Source: Festucalex cinctus
Lineage: Eukaryota > Chordata > Actinopteri > Syngnathiformes > Syngnathidae
Assembly: GCF_051991245.1 (NCBI RefSeq)
Contig: NC_135426.1
Span: 4,242,501-4,306,500 of the forward strand
Reading direction: 5' to 3'
Length of the DNA stretch: 64,000 nt
Below, piece after piece: positions 48,001 through 58,617 of this stretch; the first letter of the stretch is position 1, and each line of letters begins with the position of its first letter. Below the pieces are notes generated by a model. The model did no database searches, was not told where the DNA came from, and worked only from the letters and a program-made list of their open reading frames with translations. Made by a program: the position numbers and the translations under genes.

Positions 48001-50769
48001 TTTTACACTTATAGACACGTGTGTGTATATGGGCACACTATTCTCTCACTACTGTACTGTACTGTATCACTTAATGGCACAGATGTACTTGTCTAAGTAA
48101 TAACTGGGCTGCAACATTGCTAATTCACATTAACAAGCACTATCTTAGCTGTCCACATGAATAGTTACTAACACACGAGAAAGTTATACAACACACCAAA
48201 CATGAGCTCATTATTCAAAGTATGATGCACGTAACGAAATTACATCACTGAACATTAATTGCAGCCGTGTACGGCCGTAGATGTTACATATTAGTGGCAT
48301 CCATTGAGAGGATAATGTCCCAAATGACGGCAGACATGACGTGAAAAGAGAGACAAAACGAGCAAATAAGCACACTATACTTTAGTGCACTTCTCTACTA
48401 ATGCCAAACATACGGAAGAGAACACGTTCGTGTAGTTAAACGGTGTTTGAGACACTTAATTTGTTACGGAGCGGACTTTAACGAGGTGCACAACGAGCTG
48501 TCAATCAAATCGACGTCGAAGCTTAAGGCACACAATGGCAAACCAGTGCGACAAATAAACACAATATAAAGTAACTAAACGCTATTTAGTGTCATTGTGG
48601 CATCTCACTGCATAATAACCGCTATGCAACAAGTAATGGACGTGACCCAGAATGCAATGTGTGCGTCACGAGAGGTAAATATAATGACGTTACTCTACTC
48701 TTAACATGGAACTAGACAATATAATAATGACAACTGTTAATATTTGGAACCTTTCTAACAAACATTATTTACTTAATTAAGTGAAAATGTGTGTGATTCC
48801 CTCCCCGAGTAGTTCAAGTAGCGAATTAGCTACTGGGTGTTAGCCTACATGCTAAGCTGAACACACCACTGTTAGCTAGCGGGGATTCAATGCAAGGCAA
48901 TGCAGCTCCATTCATATAGTGCATTTAATACACAACATAATTCAATGTGTTTAGCTTATCATGGTGAAACGATCGGCGGAGTCTCTTCTCTTTTAACTTA
49001 CCTTCGAAGCATGTGTCTGTCGCGTTGTGTACGTGGGTGCGTGTGTGACCGGCTACTGTGATACAGGCATACACTACTGATTGGTTCTGGCTCTTGCACG
49101 GCTAACCAATCAAATGCTGCTATGGGCGTTACATTGCTGGAGTTGGACTCCATAACAGACAGAGACGCTCTGGGCTGCATTCGAAGCGAAAAGACGGAGT
49201 TTTAAATGGATCGCTCATATCGGCCGTCAGATTAATAAAACAGACCGATACCGATATGTACCAATATGTCAAATATCGGCCCCGATTATCGGCCCGACCG
49301 ATTATCGGTCGATCTCTACATTTTAGTCAAAACACGATAACTAAAACTAAATTAGTGCTGTCACTATTTAATATTTTTTGAATTGATTCATCTATCAATT
49401 AGTCAATCAATTAATTGACTAATCTTTAAAAAAAAAAAAATAAATTAATTGACTAATCTGATTAATTTTTATTTTACATTAAAATGTATTACAAAATTTA
49501 ACTGGTGATTGGTGTTTATTTTTGGTGATGTTGTACTACGTTACCAGTATGGTCATTGTTTTCCAAAGTAAAACCAGATTTTTACAAATTTCTTATTTTG
49601 ATTCAACACAGAAGATTATCAGTCTTCTTTCATGAAGGATTACAGCAATCAGTCAACAATTACTGGTGATATGCTGAAATCAGAACATTAGGACCATTTG
49701 AAATGCAAATGGGTTAATTTGATAATCGATTACTTGTCGATTGATTTTGACAGCTCTAAACGAAATGAAAATTCCGTGTCAACATGAAGTGACTGGTGAA
49801 CCGTGTCCTTGTACCTTCGGTGTCAGTGGCGCTGCTGATGACATTGGTGAGCTTGGCCTTGAGGCTGGTGTAGGTGGCGGCGGCATGAGCGCCGTTCATC
49901 GCCGCCGCCTCGTGTCGCCCGGTGCCCAGCGAGAGCACGCACTGCAGCGGCGCGTTCGGCCACAGGCACTTACATTCGTGGATAGCCAACGCCGTCGGGT
50001 TGTTGATCAGGAGGCCTCCGTCCTGACAAGTATGGAAGAGATGTGAGCGAGTTCAAGTTGTGCTTTCAACTCATTGACTGGCGGCCATTTTGACCGAAGG
50101 CAATCCCCTTCGCTCCCGGCTGTTTTTACTGGATTTGAACTGATTTTTTCAAGGCCCACAAAATATTGTAATCTATTGCTATCAAAATATGGATCGTACC
50201 AAGTAAAAAAAAAAATATATAATAATAATAATAAATAAAAGTTTCTGTCTGTTTCCGTTTTGCAGCAATTAGCATTACAATATAACTCACTTTGATGGAT
50301 TGGATGTACTGGCTTCTATTGATCTCACTCTGCCTTATCGATCCTTCCCTCCTTCCTCTCTTTAGTTTTTCCTCTGGGCTCTTGAGATCTCGCTAAATTT
50401 GCTGGAATTTAGAGGCTTCCGGGGTTGGCGTAAGACTTTGATTTTGTAATCATGGGGAAGGCAGGAAGTGTTTGGTCGGTGCTGGATGTCACTTTGATTT
50501 ACCTTTCTTTTCTCTGTATTTCTTTTTTTTTCTGACCTTTTCTCTGGTCTCCTGACCATTTAAATCTCACGACTCTGGCAAGATTCTGAAGTACCTGGTT
50601 AAGGCGAAGGGTAATGGGATATTTATAAGGTTTTAGGTGAATGAATGAGTATAAATTTATAAGTATTTGCACGCACGCACACGCACGCACGCAAACGCAC
50701 GCAAACGCACACACGCAAACGCACGCACGCACGCAAACGCACGCACGCAAACGCACGCACACATACACA

Positions 50770-50848
<79 letters not shown>

Positions 50849-53800
50849 CATTACAATATAACTAAGTTTCATCATTATTTACAGTCCTGGTGAAAACACT
50901 GGCAAAAAGAGCTTGTTGCCACATGGCCCTGGTTGATCTCATACTCTGCTGCCCCCTGATGGCTGTTTGTGTAATAACTACCATTTTTTTCCATCTGTTC
51001 TGTGCATCTGCACCTTCTGTATGCTCTAGCATAAAAAAAAAACAAAACAAAAAAAAAAAAACATGCAGTGGATTTACGGTGAAAGGTTAAAAAAAATAAA
51101 ATAAAATCCAACGGCTATAACGTTTCAACAATAATGTTAATCTGATCGCTACTAATGCTGGCTGACTTACGAGCTTGTAGCATTGATATACTGCAATTGT
51201 GCGTGAAGCAAGGTTATTTTAGTTAACTAAAACGAGAAAAGTAAAACTAAAATTCAAAAAATTTTGTTAAAGGGATCGTTTGGATTTTTTAACATGAATC
51301 TCAATTTGATCCTCACCTCCAGTGTGTGCGATCAGCACTGACTTACCCCTGACAGCGTTCTGTGACACGCGTTCTGGTCCGGTGTTGGACGAGAGGAAAA
51401 TCCAGCAAGCTGGCTGGGGTCTCGGAAATAAACCGTTTTTCTTCTAAAAACTAGTTGTTTTCAAAAGCGTGATACATTTCCATCACAATACTCCTTTCCT
51501 GAAAAAAGTCAGACACCATTTCCGCCAGCCACCACTTTTCTGTTCGTTCGTATCACTGCGCGGCGCCCTGTAGAGGGCTAACCGACGCACTTCAGCCAGC
51601 TAGCTGATACTTCCGCCTTCGAAAAGGCAAACAACTTCTAGCGGAAGGATCAACTGGCAGCAGTGCGTCAATTCGCTGTCTACAGGGCGCCGTGCAGTGA
51701 TACGAATGAACAGAAAAGTAGTGGCTGGCGGTAATGGCGTCTGACTTTTTTCAGGAAAGGAGTATTGTGATGGAAATGTATCACGCTTTTGAAAACAAAT
51801 AGTTTTTAGAAGAAAAACGCTTTATTTCCGACACCCCAGCCAGCTTGCTGGACTATTTTCCTCTCGTCCAGCACCGGACCAGAACTGGTGTCACAGAACG
51901 CTGTCAGGGAACGAACTGGAACTACATTTTATGTTTACAAAACTAACTAAAACTAACTATAATTATGGTAAAAAAATGTCCTTTGTTTTCGTCTTTGGTA
52001 ATTAATTAAATGCAATGAGCCCGGGGGTTACATGTGATTTGAAGTAGATCTATTTTTCATATGAACCAGAATAAGGACATTTGAAAGTGTGTCACACAGA
52101 AGTGACGTCATCTGGCAGCAGCCAATAGAACAGAACCAAAAGATGACGTCGCTCCCATGCTGTTTATTTTAAATATTGCGTACAAGTAATACACATTAAA
52201 GGGGGGGGGGGGGGGGGGGGGGGGGGGACTAAAACTAATACTGAAACTAACTAAAACTAAGTATTTATTAAATATCTAAAACTAAGAAAAAGTAACAGAA
52301 CCATCCTAAAAACTCATTAAAAGAAACTCAATTTAAAAAAACAAAACTCAAAACTAACCAAAATGAAAAATTCCAAAACTATAATAACCCTGGTGTGAAG
52401 TTCTTTTCATTAAAAAGATGAGAGAACATTTTACGTGAAATAGTATTACGAGTACTGTGGATGGCTTTTGTGTGCGCTGGTCCTCATCCTACCTGATGGA
52501 GATCTTTCCCGAGGACGTATTCCTGGAAGTATCCCGGCGCCGCAGACGACGCCCTGATGGCTTGCCACATTTTGTACTTGCAGTCCCCCAGGTAGTGTGA
52601 GCGCCCGCCCGGCATCAGCCGGTAGTTCCGGAACACAAACGCCTTTGGAGGCAAGCCCCTGTTCACCAGGGTGCTTACCGCTGACACCTGGTGGACAAAT
52701 TACATACACAGACATTTCTTTTTTAATGAAAAAAAAATGCTTAACAAGAAAATTAAAGGGATGACACCACGGTGTTTTAAGCCCTTCCAAAAGTTAACTA
52801 CAGGCATATAATGATTAAATCTTACCTTTGTCACCATGGTGATGTCATGTTTTAAATGAAATATTAGCTGTTTTGCTGGTTAGTTTTGTAATGCAGAAGC
52901 CAATTCTTCAAGAAACATTAGAAACAAAACGGCTCCTTGCCACAAGAAATCGTGGAGGAGGAGAGACGGAAAGAGGAGGGAAAAAAAACATGGGCTGGTT
53001 TCGAACCAGTGACTTGCTGCTTACAGACCAAGCACACTAAACACTATACTATTCACTCAGTTAGGTTCAACAGTGCAAAAGTTTGACTTGAAGTTTACAC
53101 ATGTGTCAGCCAGAACCTTTATGAGATTTTAAGACATTTGCACTTTGGCATTGCAAATGTGAAGGAAAATTGATTGCTTTCAATTCATTTGGACAGAAAA
53201 TGTACTGATGACGGCTACTTTTGTCACTATCCCATTGGAGGTCTCAGAGAAAGTGGGCGTGCATTTAGTCCGCAGAGGTGGCGCGGGGGTGGGTCCGCAC
53301 TTTATGATGTCAAAGTGAGCACTCGCTCATTTTCTAAGGTGCTTGGAGAGCAGAATGACTGAGAATTTCTCAGAGAAGGGCGATTTTTGATTTCTGAAGT
53401 TGATTTTTCATGTTGCTGTTCCTTTAAGACTTTGGCATACACTCAATGGTGGCGGTTAGGTTGTTTTTTTTATCCGTATTTGACTTGTCCTATTTTGATG
53501 ATGGTCCTCGAATGCACCTTTTGCACAAAAACGTTTTCCTCTTTTCTGCGACTACAAACAGTCGCCTTCACTATTGCAAAGTACCTGAATTGAACATTAT
53601 TGTGCGCAAATGTCAAAAGGTGAGTTTAATAGGATACTTGACTCATTGAATTTTCAGCAGTGAAAAGTTAATAATATTTTGTCCAGAACGATTTTGATAA
53701 CTTCATTATTTTTCATGTACAATTAATACCTAAAAAAGTAATTTGGCGACTGATAATGACATCACCTGTGCTGAGGAAGTAGGTAATGGCCAATCACGGC

Positions 53801-56800
53801 TTGTTCAGGAAACTGAGCCATGATTGGCCGTTCCCTACTTCCTCAGCACAGGTGATATCATCAGTCAACAGCGAGTAGAAAAAAAATACTTTTTAAAAGG
53901 TATTAATTGTACATGAAAAATAATGAAGTTACCACATCAATTATTGACAAAATATTAACTTTGTACTGCTGAAAATGGCTCAATGAGTCAAGTATCCCTT
54001 TAAGCTTTTAAGGTATACAAGTATTTAAGGCAAGTTGTAAAATGTCCAAAGTCTTCTTGTTTATGTTTAACAAATTGAAAACAGCATAAATCATGCTATT
54101 TCTCCTAAGTACTGTCTCAAATATTCTCCAATTTGGGTACTGTAAATGTATAGGATGGTACGGCTAGAAACGCTTCTTGGGAAGAGCAATATGGTGGCCT
54201 GGCGACCTCAAAAGTCTTGGCCTAGATCAGTGCTCCTAATACAGCTACAAACGGTCTACTTTGCTATTACAAAAGTACCTGAATTGAACCTTTATTATTG
54301 TGCGCAAATGTCAAAAAGTGAGTTTCATGACTTCATATGATATTTCTAAGTTGCCAGTGCACATATGTGTCTGTTATTGAGGCATAAGAAGAAGATGTTT
54401 GACTCACTTTGGGACAGTTTGGATCTCGGGCACTTTCGATCATGCGCCCCTCACCCATGCGTTCCCTAAAGAAAAACAATTATTTATTGATGTAAGACGA
54501 ACAATAACAAGTGTGAGATACTCATTTGCTTTACTTGAGGATGTTTTCCCAGATTTGGCTGTCGTAAAAAGCGTGACTCCAGCCCATCTTGACGGCGCCG
54601 ACGATGACGTTTTGCTTGAAGACGTCTGAGCCCAACTTCCTGTACATCTGCTCGCACTCTTCCAGGGGGATCTGAAAGATGCCCAGCATGAACGCCAGGA
54701 TGGCACCTGCAACAAACAGAAACCAAAGATGAGTGAAGCTTGCTTGATGTTTGGACAACGTCGTCGGGCAATGACGACGTTGTTACCCGTGCTGACTCCA
54801 CAGATGTAGTCGAAGAGCTGGTGGACTCGTTTGCCCGTCAGGTTCTGCAGTTTGACCAGCGTCTGCAGTGCCAGGAGTCCTCTGTCAAAAAAAAAAAAAA
54901 AAAAGCGACACGTGAGCAAATGAGAATGTTTTGGTGGGGGTGTTATTTGAGATACCTTGTGCCCCCGCCATCTATGGCCAGGACGCGGATGCCCCGGCCT
55001 TTCACCGGCGCCGTGTAGCCGACCAAAGCCAGCGACTCTCTCACAGCTGCCTGCAAGCGCACGTCCGTGGCCTGACGTAAACGCAGCAAGCATGGAATAG
55101 CTTGCTCCTGGGGAAAAGAAAAGGAAATAAAAAAACAATAATAATAATAAAATAATACAAATAAAATAAATAAAAAATAAATTCTTATAAAATAATACAA
55201 ATAAAATAAATAAAAAATAAATTCTTATAAAATAATACAAATAAATAAAAAATTAATAATTATAAAATAATATAAATAAAATAAAGAAAAAATAGTAATA
55301 ATAAAATCATAAAAATTTAAATAGATAATAAAATAATAAAAATAAAAAATAAATAAAAATAATAAAAATACTAATAAAAATAACAATAACAATAACAATA
55401 AAAACAGCTCAGAATTAGGGATGTAATGATTCACTCAAGTCTGATGAAACATTTGATTTTATTTTTATTTTTTTTATTTAACATTTTAATTTCTACATTT
55501 GGTCCTTGTTACAAACATGAACTTTTTTATAACATTATAAAATAAAAATAAAATCAGTTGGGAGTTAGAGATGTAACGATTCACTCAAGCCCGATTCGAT
55601 TTGGTTTTCAGTTCCCAAGTTTAGAGTTGATTCGATTTTTTCTTCATTTTTTTTTTTATTTTTTTTTATTAATGACTCATTTGATAACCACATTTTTTTT
55701 TTAACATCTACATTTTGTCCGTGTTACAAACATGAACTTATTTATGTTGTAAAAAAAAAAAGCAAAAAAAAATAAAAAATTGGAAATTAGTGATTTAACA
55801 ATTTACGCAAGCCTGATTCGATTCGATTTTCAGTTCCCAATTTTAGATTTGATTCGATTTTTTCTTCGTCTGTTTGTTTTGTTTACAAAATGACTAATTT
55901 GATAACAAAAATATGTTTTTATTTTCACGTCTACATTTTGTTCGTGTTACAAACACCAACTTTTTTTCTAACATTATTAAAAAAATAATAATAATAAAAT
56001 AAAAACACTTGAAAAAAACAAAATCCCTCCTGCTTACCTTGATGGCCACGCCGCGTGTCTCCGGGAACTCCAGCAGGTGACAACTGAGTTCCTCCACTCG
56101 ACTGGTGAGGAGCTGGACGTCGTAGATTCTCTGCAGGCCTTTCACAAGGGTTCGGGTCCTGTTGTCGACACTCACCCTGGCTGTGATCTGCAAAGCAACA
56201 CGCAATACATCATCGGCATGATGAACTGCTCCCAACAATAAATACGTTCTATTTTTAATGTTTTGCGTGTCCCTAAAATGTATTTATATGTTTTGTTTTA
56301 TGCTAGAGCATACAGAAGGCTTTGATGCAGCCTCTCAACTGCAAAGAACGGTTGAAAAAAAAAAAAAAAAGGTAGTTATTACACAAACGGCCAGCAGGTG
56401 GTAGCAGAGTATAAGAGATTAATCAGGGCCATGTTGAAAAAAAAAAAAAAAAAAAAAGCTCAATTACTCACATTTCTAAATAGAGTTGTGAATAATGATG
56501 AAATTAGGGTTGCACGATAATATCGGTGGCCGATAATTATCTGCAATTATCAACCTATTTGACATCAGATTAACCAGATAAAGAAATTTGCCGATAATTA
56601 TCGGCAATTAACCTATTTGACGTCAATCAGATAAACCAGGTAATAGAGAAATCTGCCGATAATTATCAGCAATTATCAACCAATTTGATGTCATACAGAT
56701 AAACCAGATCATAGACATTGCACAAAATCAACCTGACTTTTTAAACAGATGTGCTGCTTTTAATATTTTGACATGATGACAGTTTGATTATCGTGATATG

Positions 56801-57857
56801 ATATTGCCGTTATCGTTACATCCCTAATTCTAATGCTAATTGCTGCAAAACGGAAACAGATAGAAATATACTTTTTTTTTTCCTGATGAAAGAAGATACA
56901 CTAATCTTTCTTTTGGTAGGTTCTATGTTCGGATAGCAATAGAACAATATTCTGTGGGCCTTGCAAAATCAGTCCAAATCCAGTAAAACAGTCGGGAGTG
57001 AAGGGGATTGCATCAGTGGAAATGGCGGCGAGTGAACGAGTTAAACAATAAACAATTACCTTCTCCCTTTGAGCCAAAAGTTGCTGCTGCTTGGCTTCTT
57101 CATCTGCCTTCTGATCGTCACTCTCCGGCTTCTCCACAGAAACCTCCTCCGCTACGCCGCTGGCATCCAAGAGCTTGCCTTTCTCAACGCTTTTGGCCTC
57201 TGCTCGGAACTTGGGGACCAACGGAGCGATGTAGCTCCCCACGAAAGCTTGAACACTCGGACGAGGGTAGGACAGATAGTGGGTGAAGCCTTTTTTGGGG
57301 GAACCCGACGGAACCGGGGCAGACGGACCCGTGCTTTCTGTCGCGGCTTCTGGGTGACTGATGTCTTCCGATGGCGGCGAAGGCGCTGCCGCTGGAGACA
57401 AAACCGGGACGTGGTCTGCGCTTTGTCGCTTGCATTCCCCTTCTTCGCCAAAGTAAGTGTTGATGTGCGTCGCTAAAGTCTGATACGTCTCGTCCATGTG
57501 AGTCGAGTGGAAGAGTTGCGCCGTGCGCTTGATGGACGAGACTGGTTCAGACGCCTCCGAAGCAGAACCAGAACTCTCGGCGGCGACAAACGGCTTTTTT
57601 TCGTCAACGTGCGCTCCGTACTTGTCATCGTCGGCTGTACGTTCCTCGCCGTCTGCAGCGCCTACGGTGGCTTCGGGAGGCAGTGACACATCCGGGTTCT
57701 TCGACGTGACCTTCTCGGCTTTGACCGGAGGAACCTTTTGAGCACGGGCACCGTCCGCCACAAGACTGCCAGGCTTGAGACGGGAGAACTTGGAGACGAG
57801 GTCCGCGCTTCCTACTGCCCTGGTGACGCCGTCCAGTGTGGTCCTGATCCGCGACAT
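41816..57857 (-). CDS. pnpla8: pnpla8, calcium-independent phospholipase A2 gamma (complete, nine coding exons, 700 aa)
   Basis: Patatin-like phospholipase that hydrolyses membrane phospholipids, known in mammals to act in mitochondria and peroxisomes. Nine minus-strand exons join in frame: 57857-57060, 56187-56038, 55107-54956, 54881-54787, 54706-54535, 54465-54408, 52687-52493, 50022-49815, 42090-41816. They total 2,103 nt including the stop. Catalytic signature: oxyanion hole DGGGTRG (residues 362-368), nucleophile elbow GVSTG (395-399, Ser397) and DGG (541-543, Asp541). The C-terminus is FTSKL, a peroxisomal SKL signal. The N-terminal third is low-complexity and divergent, with PSVQAFVGSYIAPLVPKF conserved. 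The start is fixed by an in-frame TGA five codons upstream within the exon; it corresponds to an internal Met of the longer mammalian protein (MSRIRTTL versus MSRIKSTL). The gene lies upstream of nrcam on the same strand, as in mammals. Confidence 0.96.
43106..44614 (+). pseudogene. L2 ORF, part 1: N-terminal region and APE endonuclease
   Basis: 502 codons. Residues 9-34 are hydrophobic (LLLSKLIVLLLCLSIF); a basic stretch RRKRRRRRGKRGG follows. The endonuclease spans about residues 190-410 with the catalytic E in VTETWL, D and N in GDFNIH, and SDH. The frame runs out shortly after a seven-A run, where a net one-base shift moves the reading frame into the reverse transcriptase. Confidence 0.85.
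44592..46170 (+). pseudogene. L2 ORF, part 2: reverse transcriptase
   Basis: Open to 46,205 in the shifted frame. Motifs in order: ANFRPISNLPFISKILEKVV, LDLSAAFDTVDHDIL, GVPQGSILGPLLFALY, FYADDCQIYF, LNDEKTEVMLF. The catalytic YADD is intact. A second net one-base shift after LHWLPVH moves the frame back. Confidence 0.85.
46171..46456 (+). pseudogene. L2 ORF, part 3: C-terminal tail
   Basis: Reads FKLLLFVFKCLNNLAPPYLS and AAPRLWNQLPLYVRQA, the usual end of L2/CR1-type polyproteins, in the same frame as part 1. Confidence 0.75.
47282..49318. mobile_element. hAT-like non-autonomous element, 2,037 bp
   Basis: Starts TAGAGATCGACCGATATGC and ends with the inverted ACCGATTATCGGTCGATCTCTA. It is flanked by an exact 8-bp duplication CATTTTAG (47,274-47,281 and 49,319-49,326). 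No transposase ORF. The interior, about 1.7 kb, looks non-repetitive. Confidence 0.88.
49815..50022 (-). CDS. pnpla8: pnpla8 coding exon 8: catalytic aspartate
   Basis: Acceptor CTTGTCAG, donor GTAC. Begins DGGLLINNPTALAIHECKCL, so the DGG aspartate is the first codon. Then VLSLGTGRHEAAAMNGAHAA, with a few more residues between SLGTGR and TYTSLK than in the mammalian protein, and TNVISSATDTE. Confidence 0.95.
50067..51060 (-). mobile_element. Family T element, interrupted
   Basis: Starts TTTCAACTCATTGACTGGC and resumes at 50,850 after an insertion that carries a CGCA array and a 77-A run, ending near the GCATCTGCACCTTCTGTATG segment. The right end is damaged. Confidence 0.5.
50671..50847. 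repeat. (CGCA)n array followed by a 77-A run
   Basis: CGCACGCAAACGCA units to 50,770, then about 77 consecutive A. In a pnpla8 intron, inside the interrupted family T element. Confidence 0.9.
51350..51906. repeat. 557-bp near-perfect palindrome
   Basis: Left arm 51,350-51,575 (TGACAGCGTTCTGTGACAC...) and right arm 51,679-51,906 (...GTGTCACAGAACGCTGTCA) are inverted copies with few mismatches. The 103-bp spacer is itself partly inverted (CTTCCGC ... GCGGAAG). A TTAAAGGGATCGTTTGGATT end lies on the left at 51,278; the matching right end is absent. It is inserted in an AACTAAAACTAA-type repeat. Confidence 0.85.
52201..52227 (+). repeat. 27-G homopolymer
   Basis: A run of G in a pnpla8 intron, within an AACTAAAACTAA-type repeat. 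Its length may not be accurate because such runs are hard to sequence. Confidence 0.85.
52493..52687 (-). CDS. pnpla8: pnpla8 coding exon 7
   Basis: Acceptor GTCCACCAG, donor GTAGG, 65 codons. Reads VSAVSTLVNRGLPPKAFVFR, HYLGDCKYKMWQAIRASSAA, PGYFQEYVLGKDLHQ. Confidence 0.96.
52990..53064 (-). repeat. tRNA-like sequence with intact T-arm, probably a SINE head
   Basis: On the minus strand CTGGTTCGAAACCAG forms a perfect T stem-loop, preceded by AGTGTGCTTGG. I could not pair an acceptor or anticodon stem convincingly, so I do not call a tRNA gene. Confidence 0.35.
53626..54003. mobile_element. Palindromic TTAA element (family P), complete
   Basis: 378 bp from TTAATAGGATACTTGACTCA to GAGTCAAGTATCCCTTTAA, in a pnpla8 intron. 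It shares arm and core sequence with the copy at 4.95 kb. Confidence 0.8.
54408..54465 (-). CDS. pnpla8: pnpla8 coding exon 6
   Basis: Fifty-eight bases between TTCTTTAG and GTGAG. Reads ERMGEGRMIESARDPNCPK. Confidence 0.93.
54535..54706 (-). CDS. pnpla8: pnpla8 coding exon 5
   Basis: Acceptor TTGTTGCAG, donor GTAAAG. Reads GAILAFMLGIFQIPLEECEQ, MYRKLGSDVFKQNVIVGAVK and MGWSHAFYDSQIWENILK, all strongly conserved in PNPLA8. Confidence 0.96.
54787..54881 (-). CDS. pnpla8: pnpla8 coding exon 4: nucleophile elbow GVSTG
   Basis: Acceptor TTTGACAG after a poly-T tract, donor GTAAC. Reads GLLALQTLVKLQNLTGKRVH and QLFDYICGVST(G), with Ser397 as the predicted nucleophile. Confidence 0.96.
54956..55107 (-). 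CDS. pnpla8: pnpla8 coding exon 3: oxyanion hole
   Basis: Acceptor TTCCCCAG, donor GTATC. Reads EQAIPCLLRLRQATDVRLQA, VGYTAPVKGRGIRVLAIDGG and GTR, completing the glycine-rich oxyanion hole with the next exon. The intron above it (55,108-56,037) is A+T-rich with imperfect AATAAA repeats. Confidence 0.96.
56038..56187 (-). CDS. pnpla8: pnpla8 coding exon 2 (residues 267-316)
   Basis: Acceptor TTTGCAG, donor GTAAG, exactly 50 codons. Reads ITARVSVDNRTRTLVKGLQR and VEELSCHLLEFPETRGVAIK, close to mammalian PNPLA8 (ARVSIDNRTRALV, HLLEFPEGKGVAVK). Confidence 0.95.
56227..57045. repeat. Two family T fragments flanking a GATAATTATCGGC-type repeat, in a pnpla8 intron
   Basis: 56,270-56,450 in one orientation and 56,830-57,045 ending GCGGCGAGTGAACGAGTTAA, with 56,500-56,820 between them holding tandem-like CCGATAATTATCGGCAATTA units and the end of an ATGTAACGAT element. 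Confidence 0.55.
57060..57857 (-). CDS. pnpla8: pnpla8 coding exon 1: N-terminal regulatory region (residues 1-266)
   Basis: Starts MSRIRTTLDGVTRAVGSADL and ends LLAQREK before donor GTAATTG. The exon probably starts at 57872 after acceptor CACCTCTCAG, making its first codon in this frame TGA. It is rich in Ser, Pro, Glu and Ala and predicted largely disordered. The TYQTLATHINTYFGEE and PSVQAFVGSYIAPLVPKF segments resemble conserved PNPLA8 motifs. Confidence 0.9.
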
Positions 57858-57952
57858 GCGTTTGCCAGATCACTGAGAGGTGAAACATGGAGAGGACACG
57901 GGTTCATAATTCTCATCCGAGCAGAATACAGTCAGAAAGTTGCAACTCTGCA

Positions 57953-58617
57953 GTAGTATTAATTTCGTCAACGAAAACTGAACAAAAATATTTTCGTCAA
58001 CACACATTTTTCACTGGACGAAAACTAGACTAGACTAGACAAAAACCCTTATTAATAAACAATAACTAGGACTAAATAGTATGCATTTTTGTCTACTAAA
58101 AAAGTGCAACATGCAGAAACACATGGGACAGACAGGAGGTGGATTCACAGTGAAAGGTTTTTAAAAAAAGAAAAGTAAATTATAGTATATTAATAATAAC
58201 GTAACTTTAACCCAAGAGCTATAACGTTCCAACAATAATGTTAATCCGACTGTTAATCCGACTGTTAGCGATAGTAGCTACTTGTTGACATACTGTAATT
58301 GTGTGTCAAGTTGTTTTTCATCAAAAAGATAAAATTTTATGTGAAATAATTTTAGTTGCAAAATGTTAAACATAATCTGCTTACAAAAAAACGGGTGTTA
58401 AATGATTGTCCTGACTAAAACGTTGACAGTTTTTGTTGACTAAAATTAGACTAATAAAATTATATTTTCTTGGGCTAAAATAAAGACTAAAATGCTAGAT
58501 TTATAGTAATAAAAAAGGGTATGAGGTTGACTAGCTATGATAAAAACTAACAAGTTGGACTGAAACTGGACTAAAACTGAGACGAAATTTAAAAAGGGCA
58601 GATGAAATTAACACTAC
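57953..58617. mobile_element. hAT-like element (TAGTGTTAATTTTGTC family), reverse orientation
   Basis: TAGTATTAATTTCGTCAACG ... GATGAAATTAACACTA; lies between pnpla8 and the unrecognised tandem genes. Confidence 0.7.

Larger units (their letters stand above)
42091..49814. other. pnpla8 last intron (7.7 kb), repeat-filled
   Basis: Holds, in order: TCGTCAA-type repeat remnants; a TTAA element split by an L2 LINE (42,934-46,920); a fragment of the ATGTAACGAT family (46.92-47.07 kb); a repeat hosting a 2,037-bp hAT-like element (47,282-49,318); and unremarkable A+T-rich sequence. No host exon seen. Confidence 0.7.

Noticed and set aside
50499..50875. Cys/Val-rich and Lys-rich ORFs
   Set aside because: Translations of the CGCA array and the poly-A run.
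52990..53064. tRNA gene
   Set aside because: Only the T-arm is convincing. No acceptor or anticodon stem pairs properly, so a SINE head is more likely.
54440..55240. 266-codon minus-strand ORF over pnpla8 exons
   Set aside because: It reads through three pnpla8 exons in mixed frames and through A/T-rich introns; the spliced model with GT-AG sites explains all conserved sequence.
57069..57741. Several plus-strand ORFs opposite pnpla8 exon 1
   Set aside because: They are shadows of the conserved minus-strand exon and show no independent motifs.
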